NCBI RefSeq assembly: GCF_000143415.4
Contig: NW_003314336.1
Span: 720,853-784,852, forward strand
DNA from: Selaginella moellendorffii
Taxonomy: Eukaryota; Streptophyta; Lycopodiopsida; Selaginellales; Selaginellaceae
DNA length: 64,000 nt
Direction: 5' to 3'
How positions within the stretch are numbered: the first letter of the stretch is position 1; every line of letters begins with the position of its first letter. Below, in pieces: positions 25,781 to 37,535 of this stretch. The translations under genes were made by a program, and so were the position numbers. The notes below the pieces were generated by a model. That model saw nothing but the letters and a program-made list of their open reading frames with translations. It was not told the DNA's origin and made no database searches.

Positions 25781-28700
25781 ACTTGGTATTGGAGTTGTTC
25801 CTTTATCCGACTTTAATTGGTGCTCAAGTATATCACCACTAGTGTTGGCATCGGAAGGTCCTAGGAGTGGGCCTATCCTTGAGGAGTAGCAAGTCGGGAA
25901 GACATGGGTCTCCACTATAGTTCAGGTGTGAACTTGTAAGTGAGGTGGTGAATAGAAAAGGGCCAATAATAGAACGACTTTGGGATCTTAGGAACAGTGT
26001 AAGGTTTTTCTCATTGAGTTGAGGATGTGATCTAGATGAGTGTTTAACTCAGAAAATTGGCTAATATAGTTGTGGTAAACAACTATAGTTGGGATCACGG
26101 GGAAGATAGAAACTCCAAAATGATAAAGGAGTCACAAGATTACCCTCTTGAAGTTGAGGCTGGTGCTTATGAATTTGAGACTAAAATTAATGATCGTGAG
26201 AAGTTAAATACGGATGAGGACATAAGTCCTTGAAATGGTAGCCGGGGCTACCTTGAATAAATGTTGGAACAACCCCAAGAGTTTAGGGCATACTTAGAGG
26301 ATGAGTTAGTATTCTCATCACATGGACAAGTAGTCCTAAGGGGCAAAGGTTGCCCCCAAGGAACAATATCAAGTGTTGAAGTGATACTTGCAAAAATAGT
26401 CCTTGTGAGTAGGAGATGAATACAAGAAATTGTATTCCAGTGAGCTGGCACCTCAAATAAGAGCTTGTGGGCCATTGGATTTTAAAGCCCAAAAATGCTA
26501 GATGACTCAAGTAGAGTTAAGGAATGGTCCTAAGGGATTGCTAAAAGCATTTGGATTGAGGTGTGTTATGCCCCATAAAGGTTGGGGAGGATCATAGGAT
26601 CTAAGTATGAGATCAGTGAGTATCTCATTGATGGCGGAATGTGCCATACTAAAGTTGTGGGGAAGGTGTTCCCAGAAGAAAACAACTTTGACACAAAGTT
26701 GTGAGTAAACTTTATAGTGCAATTCTAATGGATAGTTGGCATGAGAAAGAACTATATTGGTCTTGGCAAGGACCTAAACACAAGTAAGAAGTGTCATAAA
26801 GGTAAGCTTGTGGAGCCAATGGTGTGGAGACACCGAATGTGCCAAGGTGTAATGCCTTAAGGTGAGTTGGCAAGTTCACGAGAACCCCTTCCCAAAGGAA
26901 TCCTAATGGAAATGAGAATGGCATAGCCTAAGTTGGAAGGCATGCAATTGGAGTATGGTGACCCAGATAATGATGGAGGTGTGGAAGCACTAGTAATGAG
27001 TTGTAGGACTTGACAATTATGAGGCAACTAAGCAAAAGGTGCAAAATAATCAGTTAAATTGGTAGTAGGTAGCTACCCAAGACTTTTTAATGGCATAAGT
27101 TAGATATACCCTTATAGGGGGATAAATTGCTTATGTTGCGATATAGTAAGTCAATGTCATAAAAAGGAATGCTCATTGTCAAAGAGGCCATCATTGGGAC
27201 ACCCAAACACTTTAGAACAACAAGAGGTGGTGTTTGATGTCGTGAAGGCAATAGATAAAGCATAAGAGACTAAATCCCTAGCGAATGATGGATAGAAAGT
27301 GCTATCCAAATGTCCAAGGTTGCAAAGATGGGAGAAGTCCGTCTATCTGAATTGGACAAAGCCAAAAAGGGATTTTGCCAAGGCTAGTGAGGGGCATATA
27401 AAGCCCGAAAGTAGCAACATTAATCCCAGTGTATGGGGTTACAAGGTGAGCATACCCGAATTGAGGAACCACTCCCTAAGCTGTCAGGTAGATTCATCCC
27501 TGAGAATACTTGCTAAGGCATGGTAGAAACTGCAAAGCTATCCTCCTAGTTTTGAGGAGAATAACCAAATAAAATGTGTGAGGGCAAAGGGCAAGTAGTA
27601 AAGGGATAGAACCTAACCATAGGAAGTGAGGGGCATAATCAAGGGTGGTTATATAAGTTGGAAGTGGAGAATCTTGAGTGTGTTGCTGCTAGCAACTATG
27701 ATGCCATAAAGAGTCTAAATATGGAATTGTCCATGTTAGACCATTTGACAATTAAAAAACTTGTGAAAGGAGAGGCCCTAGCAAGCTAAGGGATAGAGTT
27801 CCTTCAAAGGTTCCCAAAGGCAATTCTAGGTAGTTTAATACCTAGAAAACTAAGTATAAATGGTTCCTAAAACGTGCGAAATCAGAGTGGCACAACAAAA
27901 GCATGGTCTTGAAGCTTGCCATGAGGTGAGGCTATCAAGGTTGGGGAAGTAGTCCTTGAGTGTTCAAAGAGATGGCTTTGAACAAAAGTTGATGGTTAAG
28001 GACTTTCACACTTATGCATGAACCATGGTACGCTGGTCTAGCGACTTGCTAAGCAGACTTAACGAGTCGAGGGAACAAAGACCCTAGTTGAAGGTGTTGA
28101 CTTCAGAAGGGGTGGCTCATGGGGCTAAGCATGGAGGAGTCCATGCATGATCACAGGCTTGTCAAGTGAGGGAACTTAGCAGTTTGGAGGAACTAGGTTC
28201 CTAAGCTGTGATCCGTAGCGCGCTTTGGGCATAAATTAATGCATTGGCATGGGGAGTCACACCTGGCATCCTGGGTGATGCCATCCGTAGATGCATATAT
28301 GGAGGTTGGGTTCAATTCCCAACCCTCTAGTGCTTGGGTTTGAGTCCCAAATCACTAGGGCGTGGTGATGGTTTGGAATATGAAGACACTTATATTTCAG
28401 TGGTCATGGACTCTTAGTGAGGAGACTGGCTTAGGCACACCACCAAGCGGGGGATGCTCCAGAGTCGTGATGCACGGTTAGATTGCTTAAAGTGAAAGTT
28501 CGGTATATCTAACTTGAACACTTTGGTGCAAAGGGCACCAAGGACATGGTGAATGAGATAGGGACACCCAGTCTTAATTGCTATGGATCCTTGGCTAGAA
28601 GGGCTGGCTTGGGTACACCGCCAAGTTTGGGGGATGCCCCCAGGGTCATAGTCAATAATTTAAAAGGGTCTAGAAGACCTAGTTCCTATTAATAAGGAAT

Positions 28701-29751
28701 ATGATTCCTAGTTCAAAGTGTTGATTTGAACTATTGATAATGGTGTGATTTGGTCAAAGTGACCAAGTGGTAAGAACACCTAAAGGGAAATTAGTTGTGT
28801 CAATACGATGGTATAGAAAGTTCAAGAAAGTAGTCTCTAGGAGAGACCCATGGGAGGGTCGCAAAGTTGGGCCGTAGACGGAGCCCGTAGCAAAAAATGC
28901 TAAAGAGACCTACTAGAGTGAGCACCCTCTGGATTTAGCAAAGTAGAGCCTTTGCCATAGACCCAAAAGGATACCTCGAGAATGGAGGTAGTGATCCTAT
29001 ATTGCTCAATGCAACAATTAACAGATAAAAGGAAAAGACTAATGGCCAAATTTGGGCCATGGAGTTCATTAAAAAGAATCCAAATGGCAAAGTTAGGCAT
29101 GGAACACTAATGTGTTAGATGCTAACAAATTGTGAGAAAGGAAGTGGGTTTCCAAGGATGGATTCCCAAATACTCCAAGTTGGCAAAGGTGAAAGCTCCA
29201 AGGGAGGGAGCAGCAAAGTAGCTAAATGATAGGGCCGTGGACAGCTCTAGCATAACTTACGATAACTGGAACTTAGTGCCAAAGGTGGCACAAAATAAAA
29301 GGGAGGATAATGGTGCCCTCAAGTGGAGAACTTCTTAAGATGGGGAAGTGAAGTTGCACAATATGTGCAATGAAAGGTGTCAGAAACACCAAGAAAATTG
29401 ACTTCGAGAAGTCAAGACTAAAAGTTCTAAAGTAGAATAATTATATTGATGGAAGTTGAGACTACTCGAAAATGAGAATGGGATTGAGCTAGAGAAAGTG
29501 TCTCTAATGGGTTTAGCAAGAGCTAAACCAATAAAAGGGAGAGAACCACCTGAGGTGGTCAAATGAGTCTCTATGTTAGAAACACTATGCTCCTTAGAGG
29601 TTGAATAAGGCATGGTGAGCCTTCGGTGTCAAACCATTAACGAATATTGGCTAGGTGCCAAGGATGGAAAAGGTAATACATGCTAATGTTACTTTATAAA
29701 ATGGTTTATCGTTAAATGAGGATATCAAACTTTGTCTATGGGTGGTGGAGT
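25781..29751 (+). mobile_element. Internal region of L1, non-coding
   Basis: About 4 kb starts with a primer-site-like TTGGTATTGGAG and ends in purine-rich TATGGGTGGTGGAG before the 3' LTR. No retroelement protein motif was seen on either strand. The interval 28.25-29.13 kb recurs in reverse at 7771-8696. Confidence 0.75.
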
Positions 29752-29835
29752 TGTGAGACACAAATCCCTAAGCCCCAAAGTGGAGCCGAAAGGTGCCATA
29801 TGGTAGTGGCTGAAGTGAAAGCCAAACGAGCGTAA
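29752..29835 (+). repeat. First part of the L1 3' LTR
   Basis: TGTGAGACACAAATCCC... matches 24246 onward up to the T1 insertion point, with scattered differences. Confidence 0.92.
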
Positions 29836-29859
29836 AAGCTCTATTTCGTTAAAGTGGGA
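29836..29859 (+). repeat. Left terminal inverted repeat of T1
   Basis: Twenty-four bases exactly complementary to 45251-45274. Just inside, AAGTGGGA...TATCCCACTT (29852-29877) forms a further short inverted repeat that could fold or bind protein. Confidence 0.95.
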
Positions 29860-30277
29860 ATTGTCATTATCCCACTTGTAAAATAAGGTTTCCAAACCTT
29901 TATATAGTATATAAATATAACAAAATTCAACTGCATTGAGGCACATGCCATTTTATTTTAAACAAGGAAATGTCTACTCAATCACTTCTCCTCCCCCTGC
30001 CACTGCTTCACCTCTCTCTTCTCTTTGTCATCGTCGTCCAATTTCTTTCCATCCTTTTAATATTGGCTCAGTTGCTCCGAGTCTAGGTGGAGCCCAAGTC
30101 CCCATTCAATCTTTACTTTCCCCCTATTAATAAAACAACTTCGTAAACTTCCAATAACATGCTGTAACAGTTCTAGTATAATGTAAATCCTCTCAAAGAA
30201 TTGTCTTTTAATATTAATACAATGGCATGGAACCCCATGCCATAATAAGTTACATTTTTAAATAAATACATGCCATC

Positions 30278-32957
30278 TCAGACTGTTATTTTTTGCCTCC
30301 AACGCCTATACAATAATCTTGGAATTTTTTCACTCTCCACACTATCAGGATTTAAACCCAATAGTAATGCCATCTCTTCTCTAATACGTCCACGCTCATG
30401 TTCAGTGGTCGAAGAACCCATCCGGTTGAGCAGATTATGGAGATGCGGATAGTGCTTGGCTAGACAATATACATGCCATAAATGATGATTGTTGTCTGTC
30501 CGATCAAATGGCTTTTGATATACCGTTCCATCTGCCATTTGGTTGATTTCTGCAGCCACCTTCTGGACTGGCCGGTTCTCTATCACCATCGCTCCAAGCC
30601 GTTTTGCAAGGTCCCCCAGAACATATGGTTTCTTCTCCCTAGTTTCCATACTGCAAGAGATGGGGTGCACGCGTGTTCGCTGCAGTTTTAATCAGCGAGT
30701 CATCGATGATGAGGATTTCACTTGACCTAGCAGTCCGGTTCATCACTACAGCCTTTGGCTTGATGAAGATGGGCTTGCTACCCCTCACATGGACCATAGT
30801 CAAGCAATCCTCCTACATTAGGAGAAAGTCAAATGGTAATATTACTCGCCTCTGATCGTGCATCATCTGTAGCAACGTTAATGCATTGTGGCGCATCATG
30901 GATGTCCAAACTCCCAATTGCAAATTAAACCCGGCCCTCTGTTTTAAGTGTCGCATGGTCATTATTAGATCCCGCAGTTTCTCCTGTGTGATTAATGTGA
31001 ATCTGTCTCTTTTGACCAACTTGCGACTGCAGGCTTTGGAGGGTGCAGTGACATTCGAGGACGAGCCACGCTCATGGGAGAAAAGGACACCGTTCAGATC
31101 AAAAACGATACAGTACCTTCGCCGTAACTCTGAAATGAAATGCGTCAGCATAAAAAATGGTACAAATCAATTTTACCATCTACAATATTAGCGAATGGTG
31201 CTCCCGATGGTCGTTGAGAGGGTTTTGGTCGAGGAAACGTGAAGGGCGGAAATACTCTCCTCTGCAATGTGGGGTCAATCGCATCCGATGGCGTGTGGGC
31301 ACATGCCATTTCAGCTGTAGACTCTGGTACAACTGGCTCAACAGTGGCATGGGGTGGTTCCGATGGCGTGTGATCCCTCCGTTGGCAAAGTGGACATGAC
31401 CGAACAGGCAGCAGGGGCGGTGTAGGGAGGTTCCAACGGCGCGTAGTCAGACGATTGGGCACACGTTGAGTCCGTTGGAAATGAGGATACGACCGGCTCG
31501 GCGGCTGGGGCGGCCTCATGCGGGTCCAATGGCGCCTGGTCACCGTCAGTTGGATACGTGGACAAGATTGACTCAGTGGTATGGGCAGCATCAAGTGGAG
31601 CGTGGTTAGCTTGCTTGGCATTGATATGGATAGTAGCCTCCACCAGCTCTGATGACTCTTGCAGGCAAGTAGAGTCCACTGGCAGATCCATATGCATATC
31701 CAAATATCTCCCTTCGATTGAGATGGTATCCTCCCTACTGGCTACTAAAAACAAACTCATTAGCACATTGAATTGACTATACTATATTTACCATCAACTG
31801 CTATTGAGGAACTAGGACCGATATCACTTGGGCGCACTGCTGATTCTGAAGGATTGGACATACGTTTCGACCCTTACTTGGCACTATCCTTCCTCGACAC
31901 TAAAGGCTAGAGTTTGTATCTTAATTCAACTGAATAATCTCTACTTACCATTTGCTCTGCGACCTACATGGACAATGTTAGAAATGGTAAAAGGTTAGGA
32001 ATGGATGTACTATTATTTACCTGATGGTTTGTCTTGTATGACCTTCCTCCATTGCTCTTTGGCCACCTCAGGCTGGCCATCGTCGTCATCATCGTCGTCG
32101 TCGTTATTGTGATCGTCACCATTGTGAGGACCATCCAAGTCCTCTTCGTCCTCCTCTTCTTTGTCCTCCTCTTCGTCCTTCTGCTCTTCCTACTCATTAT
32201 CTTTCTCTGGCTCCTCATCCCCCTCCTGCATTTCTTCCATAGGCTTCTCAGGCTGGATGGCTTGTTCTTCCAAGACCATCTTGGGAACATCATCTGGCCG
32301 AGTCTCCATCTCAAAATACAAGACATCCATAGCCTGTTTTAGTGCGTGACCTAGGACCGTATCCTCACCCGACTGTCTTAACATGGTTTCTGCACGTTCT
32401 TGCACCCTTCGAAGATGACGAGATGAGAAAAACGTGGCCCTGACTTGAAAAGCATCCCTCATCCATTGTACCTCTCCATTGAGATTGGGGAAGGGGAGTC
32501 CGCCATAGGAATCTAAGTCAGGAGGTGGTGACTGCCTGCTTTCACTCAGCCCTTGATCTGCAATGAATGGCATGAGCACACACGCCATAACCGCGAGGCA
32601 TTACATATCATCTTTTCGTTGCCCTTCTTCCTTTTCGAATCAAACGCCTCTGATCCCGACGACTGTCCAACGTGCTTTCGCTTTTTATGACCACTGTCAG
32701 TTTGAGCTTGATCTACAAGAAATGGCATGAGGACCCATGCAATAACCATGACGCTTTCCTTCCTGTCCTTGGAGGCTCTATCGTGCCTTCCGCATCCTCA
32801 GGTGCCTGCTCCTCAATTCCCCATGCATTCTTTTCTCCCACCATCTGTGTTGTACAGCCTCAGATCCTCGCCTTCCATCCCAAAAGTCCAACTGGTGAGC
32901 TCCTCCCCCTTCTCTGCATCCACATTGACAGTGGCTGGAAGAAGAACGCAATTCCTC
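30278..32957 (-). pseudogene. Copy 1 of the T1 leftward gene: FCP1/SCP-like HAD phosphatase part, decayed
   Basis: Readable minus-strand exons: a coiled/acidic part at about 32557-32030, a small exon near 31960, a Pro/Thr-rich repeat exon ending at 31177, then after a 47-bp intron (31130-31176) the phosphatase domain down to the stop at 30278. Domain motifs: IVFDLNGVL near 31110-31085 (first Asp is the expected nucleophile; the second position is Asn rather than the Asp of DxDx[TV]), GVWTS, and LIIDDSLIK near 30706-30686. Damage: a TAG at 30813-30815 where copy 2 has CAG, and an 11-base deletion near 30668-30670 that shifts frame. The N-terminal exons are deleted. The family dephosphorylates proteins such as RNA polymerase II tails; the target here is unknown. 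Confidence 0.75.
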
Positions 32958-34225
32958 GCCTGTTCAGAAATGCACAACAATTAGAGCTGACAGATGAAAA
33001 GCTAGCAGCTGGAAATAACGTGAGGCCACACGCCATTCACCACTGCATCAGATGTCTTGAGGCTGCATCCTAAGATAGCGTGAGGCTACACGCCATCTGT
33101 AACCGGACTGCACTCGAGAGCCCAATCGGTGCATGCCAATGTTGCTACTGAATGGCATGTGGCCTCATGCCATTTTCTACTTGGCCTAAAAGACTTACCA
33201 TTTGAAGCCGAATGGAGGCGTGACAATCGAGGCCGGACTCGCAGGCGAATGTGCACTGTGTGTGCAGCAGATCGTAGCAGCAAGGCTACTCTGCCACTTA
33301 CAATTGGAGAGTGGCGCTGAAATCTCCTGGGACGCCAAGTGGGCTGCGTGTGGGTGGCGGAGTGGGCGGCGGAGTTGGCGGCGAAGTTACAAACTGGGTG
33401 TGTCTTGAAGTGGACGCCGATGCACACGAGCGCAATGCGAGCGCGAGTGTGATGCAAGCGCGAGTGGATGCCGATGCACACGAGAAACCTGTAGAGAAGG
33501 TAGATGAGTGCGAATGTGAGCGTGATCGAGTGTGCGAGTGCGATGCAAGCGCGAGTAGGAAGCAAAATGCAAAACCTAACCTCACACGCACGAAATGTCA
33601 TGACGGTTGGTAACCCCGCAACGTCATCATTCCTCGGACTTGGGCGCCACCATTAATTTCTGGATCGCCACCCGCATGCATGCACATGAAATCCAAAAGA
33701 AATCTGCAACGTCATCATTCCTCGGACTGCATGCACGCAAAATCCAAAAGAAAGATCATGATTGGGATATCATTTAATACCCTCGCTATATTTATACCAT
33801 GCATGATTGGATATTCCAAAGCATCTTGTATTTCCAAAAATGCCAGATGTTCAGCTAAATAAAGAATGGTATACAATGTCCTTCTTGATGACCCTGCAAA
33901 GAAGCATCTCGATCGGACACCACATGAGACCACACGAGCTTTACAATGTTTCAAGGGCATTTGCCATAGATCCGACCGTTATTTTGCTCCAAGATTCTAC
34001 AGTTTGGTGTGCATTGATCTTTCCATCGACACTGCAAAGGGACATCACAATCAGATATGGGATCACAAGAAACTAACTTCACTAACTCTGGTTTCACCAA
34101 GATCTACGTAAGGAGTTATGAAATGAAATGACCCTCTCTATTGAAATGTGTTTATGGTCCTAGGGGCATTGTGACATATCAAAGGATTTTGCATCAAGTT
34201 CTGTATTTGCATGTTTATCAAGCTA

Positions 34226-34259
34226 CTGAATTGCTAAACCCTAAACCCTAAACCCTAAA
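34226..34259 (+). repeat. Short interstitial telomere-type repeat in T1 copy 1
   Basis: Four CTAAACC/CCCTAAA units in a row. The same motif occurs at the equivalent place in copy 2 (42155-42180), so it is part of T1, not a chromosome end. Related AAACCCTAA boxes occur in plant promoters; a regulatory role here is only possible. Confidence 0.85.
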
Positions 34260-35818
34260 CATGTGGCAAATGCTGCGTGAAAAGCTCTATTTCGTTAAAG
34301 TGGGAATTGTCATTATCCCACTTGTAAAATAAGGTTTCCAAACCTTTATATAGTATATAAATATAACAAAATTCAACTGCATTGAGGCACATGCCATTTT
34401 ATTTTAAACAAGGAAATGTCTACTCAATCACTTCTCCTCCCCTTGCCACTGGTTCACCTCTCTCTTCTCCTTGTCATCGTCGTCCAATTTCTTTCCATCC
34501 TTTTAATATTGGCTCAGTTGCTCCGAGTCTAAGTGGAGCCCAAGTCCCCATTCAATCTTTACTTTCCCCTTATTAATAAAACAACTTTGTAGACTTCCAA
34601 TAACATGCTGTAACAGTTCTAGTATAATGCAAATCCTCTCAAAGAATTGTCTTTTAATATTAATACAATGGCATGGAACCCCATGCCATAATAAGTTACA
34701 TTTTTAAATAAATACATGCCATCTCAGACTGTTATTTTTTGCCTCCAACGCCTATACAATAATCTTGGAATTTCATCACTCTCCACACTATCAGGATTTA
34801 AACCCAATAGTAATGCCATCTCTTCTCTAATACGTCCACGCTCATATTCAGTGGTCGAAGAACCCATCCGGTTGAGCAGATTATGGAGATGCGGATAGTG
34901 CTTGGCTAGACAATATACATGCCATAAATGATGACTGGTGTCTGTCCGATCAAATGGCTTTTGATATACCATTCCATCTGCCATTTGGTTGATTTCTGCA
35001 GCCACCTCCTGGACTGGCCGGTTCTCTATCACCATCACTCCAAGCCGTTTTGCAAGGTCCCCCAGAACATACGGTTTCTTCTCCCTAGTTTCCATACTGC
35101 AAGAGATGGGGTGCACTGCATATGTGTGCGTGTTCGCTGCAGTTTTAATCGGTGAGTCATCGATGATGAGGATTTCACTTGACCTAGCAGTCCGGTTCAT
35201 CACTACAGCCTCTGGCTTGGCGAAGATGGGCTTGCTACCCCTCACATGGACCATAGTCAAGCAATCCTCCTGCGTTAGGAGAAAGTCAAATGGTAATATT
35301 ACTCGCCTCTGATCGTGCATCATTTGTAGCAACGTTAATGCATTGTGGCGCATCATGGATGTCCAAACTCCCAATTGCAAATTGAACCCGGCCCTCTGTT
35401 TTAAGTGTCGCATGGTCATTATTAGATCCCGCAGTTTCTCCCGTGTGATTAATGTGAATCTGTCTCTTTTGACCAACTTGCGACCGCAGGCTTTGGAGGG
35501 TGCAATGACATTCGAGGACGAGCACGCTCATGGGAGAAAAGGACACCGTTCAGATCAAAAATGATACAGTACCTTCGCCGTGACTCCGAAATGAAATGCG
35601 TCAGCATAAAAAATGGTACAAGTCAATTTTACCATCTACAATATTAGCGAATGGTGCTCCCGATGGTCGTTGAGAGGGTTTTGGTCGAGGAAACGTGAAG
35701 GGCGGAAATACTCTCCTTTGCAATGTGGGGTCAATCGCATCCGATGGCGTGTGGGCACATGCCATTTCAGCTGTAGACTCTAGTACAACTAGCTCAACAG
35801 TGACATGGGGTGGTTCCG

Positions 35819-35840
35819 ATGGCGTGTGATCACACGCCAT
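35819..35840. repeat. Perfect 22-bp copy of the T1 palindrome inside an exon
   Basis: The sequence equals its own reverse complement, with centre GTGATCAC. It lies in coding sequence (AEMACDHTPSE on the minus strand). Copy 1 of the gene has lost one arm plus adjacent bases at 31368-31378. Confidence 0.9.
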
Positions 35841-37030
35841 TTCAGCTGGTGCCTCCATTGGCAAAGTGGACATGACTGAACAGGCAGCAGGGGCGGTGTA
35901 GGGAGGTTCCAATGGCGTGTAGTCAGACGATTGGGCACACGTTGAGTCCGTTGGAAATGAGGATACGACCGGCTCGGTGGCTGGGGCGGCCTCATGCGGG
36001 TCCAATGGCGCCTGGTCACCGTCAGTTGGATACGTGAACAAGATTGACTCAGTGGTATGGGCAACATCAAGTGGAGCGTGGTCAGCTTGCTTGGCGTTGA
36101 TATGGATAGTAGCCTCCACTAGCTATGATGACTCTTGCAGGCAAGTAGAGTCCACTGGCGGATCCATATGCATGTCCAAATATCTCCCTTCAATTGAGAT
36201 GGTATCCTTCCGTGCTACTAAAAACAAACTCATTAGCACATTGAATTGACTATACTGTATTTACCATCAACTGCTATTGAGGAACTAGGACCGATATCAC
36301 TTGGGCGCACTGCTGATTCTGAAGGATTGGACATACATTTCGACCCTTGCTTGGCACTATCCTTCCTCGACACTAAAGGCTAGAGTTTGTATCTTAATTC
36401 AACTGAATAATCTCTACTTACCATTTGCTCTACGACCTACATAGACAATGTTAGAAATGGTAAAAGGTTAGGAATGGATGTACTATTATTTACCTGATGG
36501 TTTGTCTTGTATGACCTTCCTCCGCTGCTCTTTGGCCACCTCAGGCTGGCCATCATCGTCATCATCGTCGTCGTCGTTATTGTGATCGTCACCATTGTGA
36601 GGACCATCCAAGTCCTCTTCGTCCTCCTCTTCTTCGTCCTCCTCTTCGTCCTTCTGCTCTTCCTGCTCATTATCTTTCTCTGGATCCTCATCCCCCTCCT
36701 GCATTTCTTCCATAGGTTGCTCAGGCTGGATGGCTTGTTCTTCCAGGACCATCTTGGGAACATCATCTGGCCGAGTCTCCATCTCAAAATACAAGACATC
36801 CATAGCCTGTTTTAGTGCGTGGCCTAGGACCGTATCCTCACCCGACTGTCTTAACATGGTTTCTGCACGTTCTTGCACCCTTTGAAGATGACGAGATGAG
36901 AAAAACATGGCCCTGACTTGAAAAGCATCCCTCATCCATTGTACCTCTCCATTGAGATTGGGGAAGGGGAGTCCGCCATAGGAATCTGAGTCAGGAGGTG
37001 GTGACTGGCTGCTTTCACTCAGCCCTTGAT

Positions 37031-37077
37031 CTGCAATGAATGGCATGAGCACACACGCCATAACCGCGAGGCATTAC
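37031..37077 (-). other. 47-bp intron containing the T1 palindrome
   Basis: Minus strand GTAATGCCTC to TTCATTGCAG. The palindrome is at 37040-37061, 9 nt from the 3' splice site. Splicing joins KGNEKMI to DQGLSES in frame. The same 47-bp intron is present in copy 1 at 32558-32604. Confidence 0.75.
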
Positions 37078-37218
37078 CTATCATCTTTTCGTTGCCCTTC
37101 TTCCTTTTCGAATCAAACGCCTCTGATCCCGACGACTGTCTAACGTGCTTTCGCTTTTTATGACCACTGTCAGTTTGAGCTTGGCTGGTGCTTGCCTGTT
37201 TTGCCTTTGAAGAAGTGT

Positions 37219-37270
37219 CTCTTGCAAGGAATGGCATGAGACCACACGCCATTGCAAATATAATTTGTAC
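37219..37270 (-). other. 52-bp intron containing the T1 palindrome
   Basis: Minus strand GTACAAATTA to TTGCAAGAG. The palindrome is at 37231-37252, 12 nt from the 3' splice site. Phase 1; the acceptor was chosen because it keeps the Lys-rich frame (DTSSKAKQAS). Confidence 0.65.
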
Positions 37271-37360
37271 CTCCTTTTTTCCTATTGCTTGTCTGTTTGT
37301 CCTTCTTCGACGCGCCACTAGTGCGCTTTTCAGTCCTCGTGTCTGAATATTCACAACGAT

Positions 37361-37398
37361 CTATAATCAAAATGGCGTGAGGCCTCACGTGACCTTAC
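37361..37398 (-). other. 38-bp palindromic mini-intron
   Basis: Minus strand GTAAGGTCAC to GATTATAG. Almost the whole intron is the palindrome (core CGTGAGGCCTCACG). Removing it joins two open phase-1 exons (...SSQPAQ|D RCEYSD...). At 38 bp it would be extremely short for a plant intron. Confidence 0.65.
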
Positions 37399-37485
37399 CT
37401 TGTGCAGGTTGTGAGCTCGGCCCAACATGGGTATCTTCAACAGTAGCTGTTAACGCCGTTTCAGCATCTGGGGGTGGCCACGCTC

Positions 37486-37535
37486 CTGCATACAGAGCTT
37501 GTGAGATAACATTTAAACTTAAAGTGCGTACTCAC
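37486..37535 (-). other. 50-bp intron without palindrome
   Basis: Minus strand GTGAGTACGC to TGTATGCAG. Phase 1, joining ...CEF|G to ...AWPPPD. It shows that not every intron of this gene carries the palindrome. Confidence 0.7.

Larger units (their letters stand above)
29836..34281. repeat. Tandem copy 1 of the left half of T1
   Basis: A 4446-bp unit starts with the left terminal repeat and ends GCTGCGTGA followed directly by a second left terminal repeat. Compared with copy 2 it lacks the segment 37.19-40.55 kb (replaced by about 80 bp at 32744-32822) and the segment 41567-41789. Confidence 0.9.

Noticed and set aside
32034-32342. Plus-strand frame rich in Val, Ile and Leu that looks like membrane segments (also 36507-36815)
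   Set aside because: It is the antisense of the Asp/Glu-rich run in the leftward T1 gene, whose minus-strand frame joins flanking exons.
33015-33173. Series of direct/inverted repeats that might suggest a CRISPR array
   Set aside because: The units are palindromes with irregular spacing, they also occur in exons and introns, and this is eukaryotic DNA.
33086-33613. Overlapping open frames on both strands (also 40962-41324)
   Set aside because: They arise from GC-rich short repeats upstream of the leftward T1 gene; composition is Ala/Arg/Thr-rich with no domain.
34226-34259. Chromosome end or telomere
   Set aside because: Only about four units, embedded in the transposon and repeated at the matching place in the second tandem copy.
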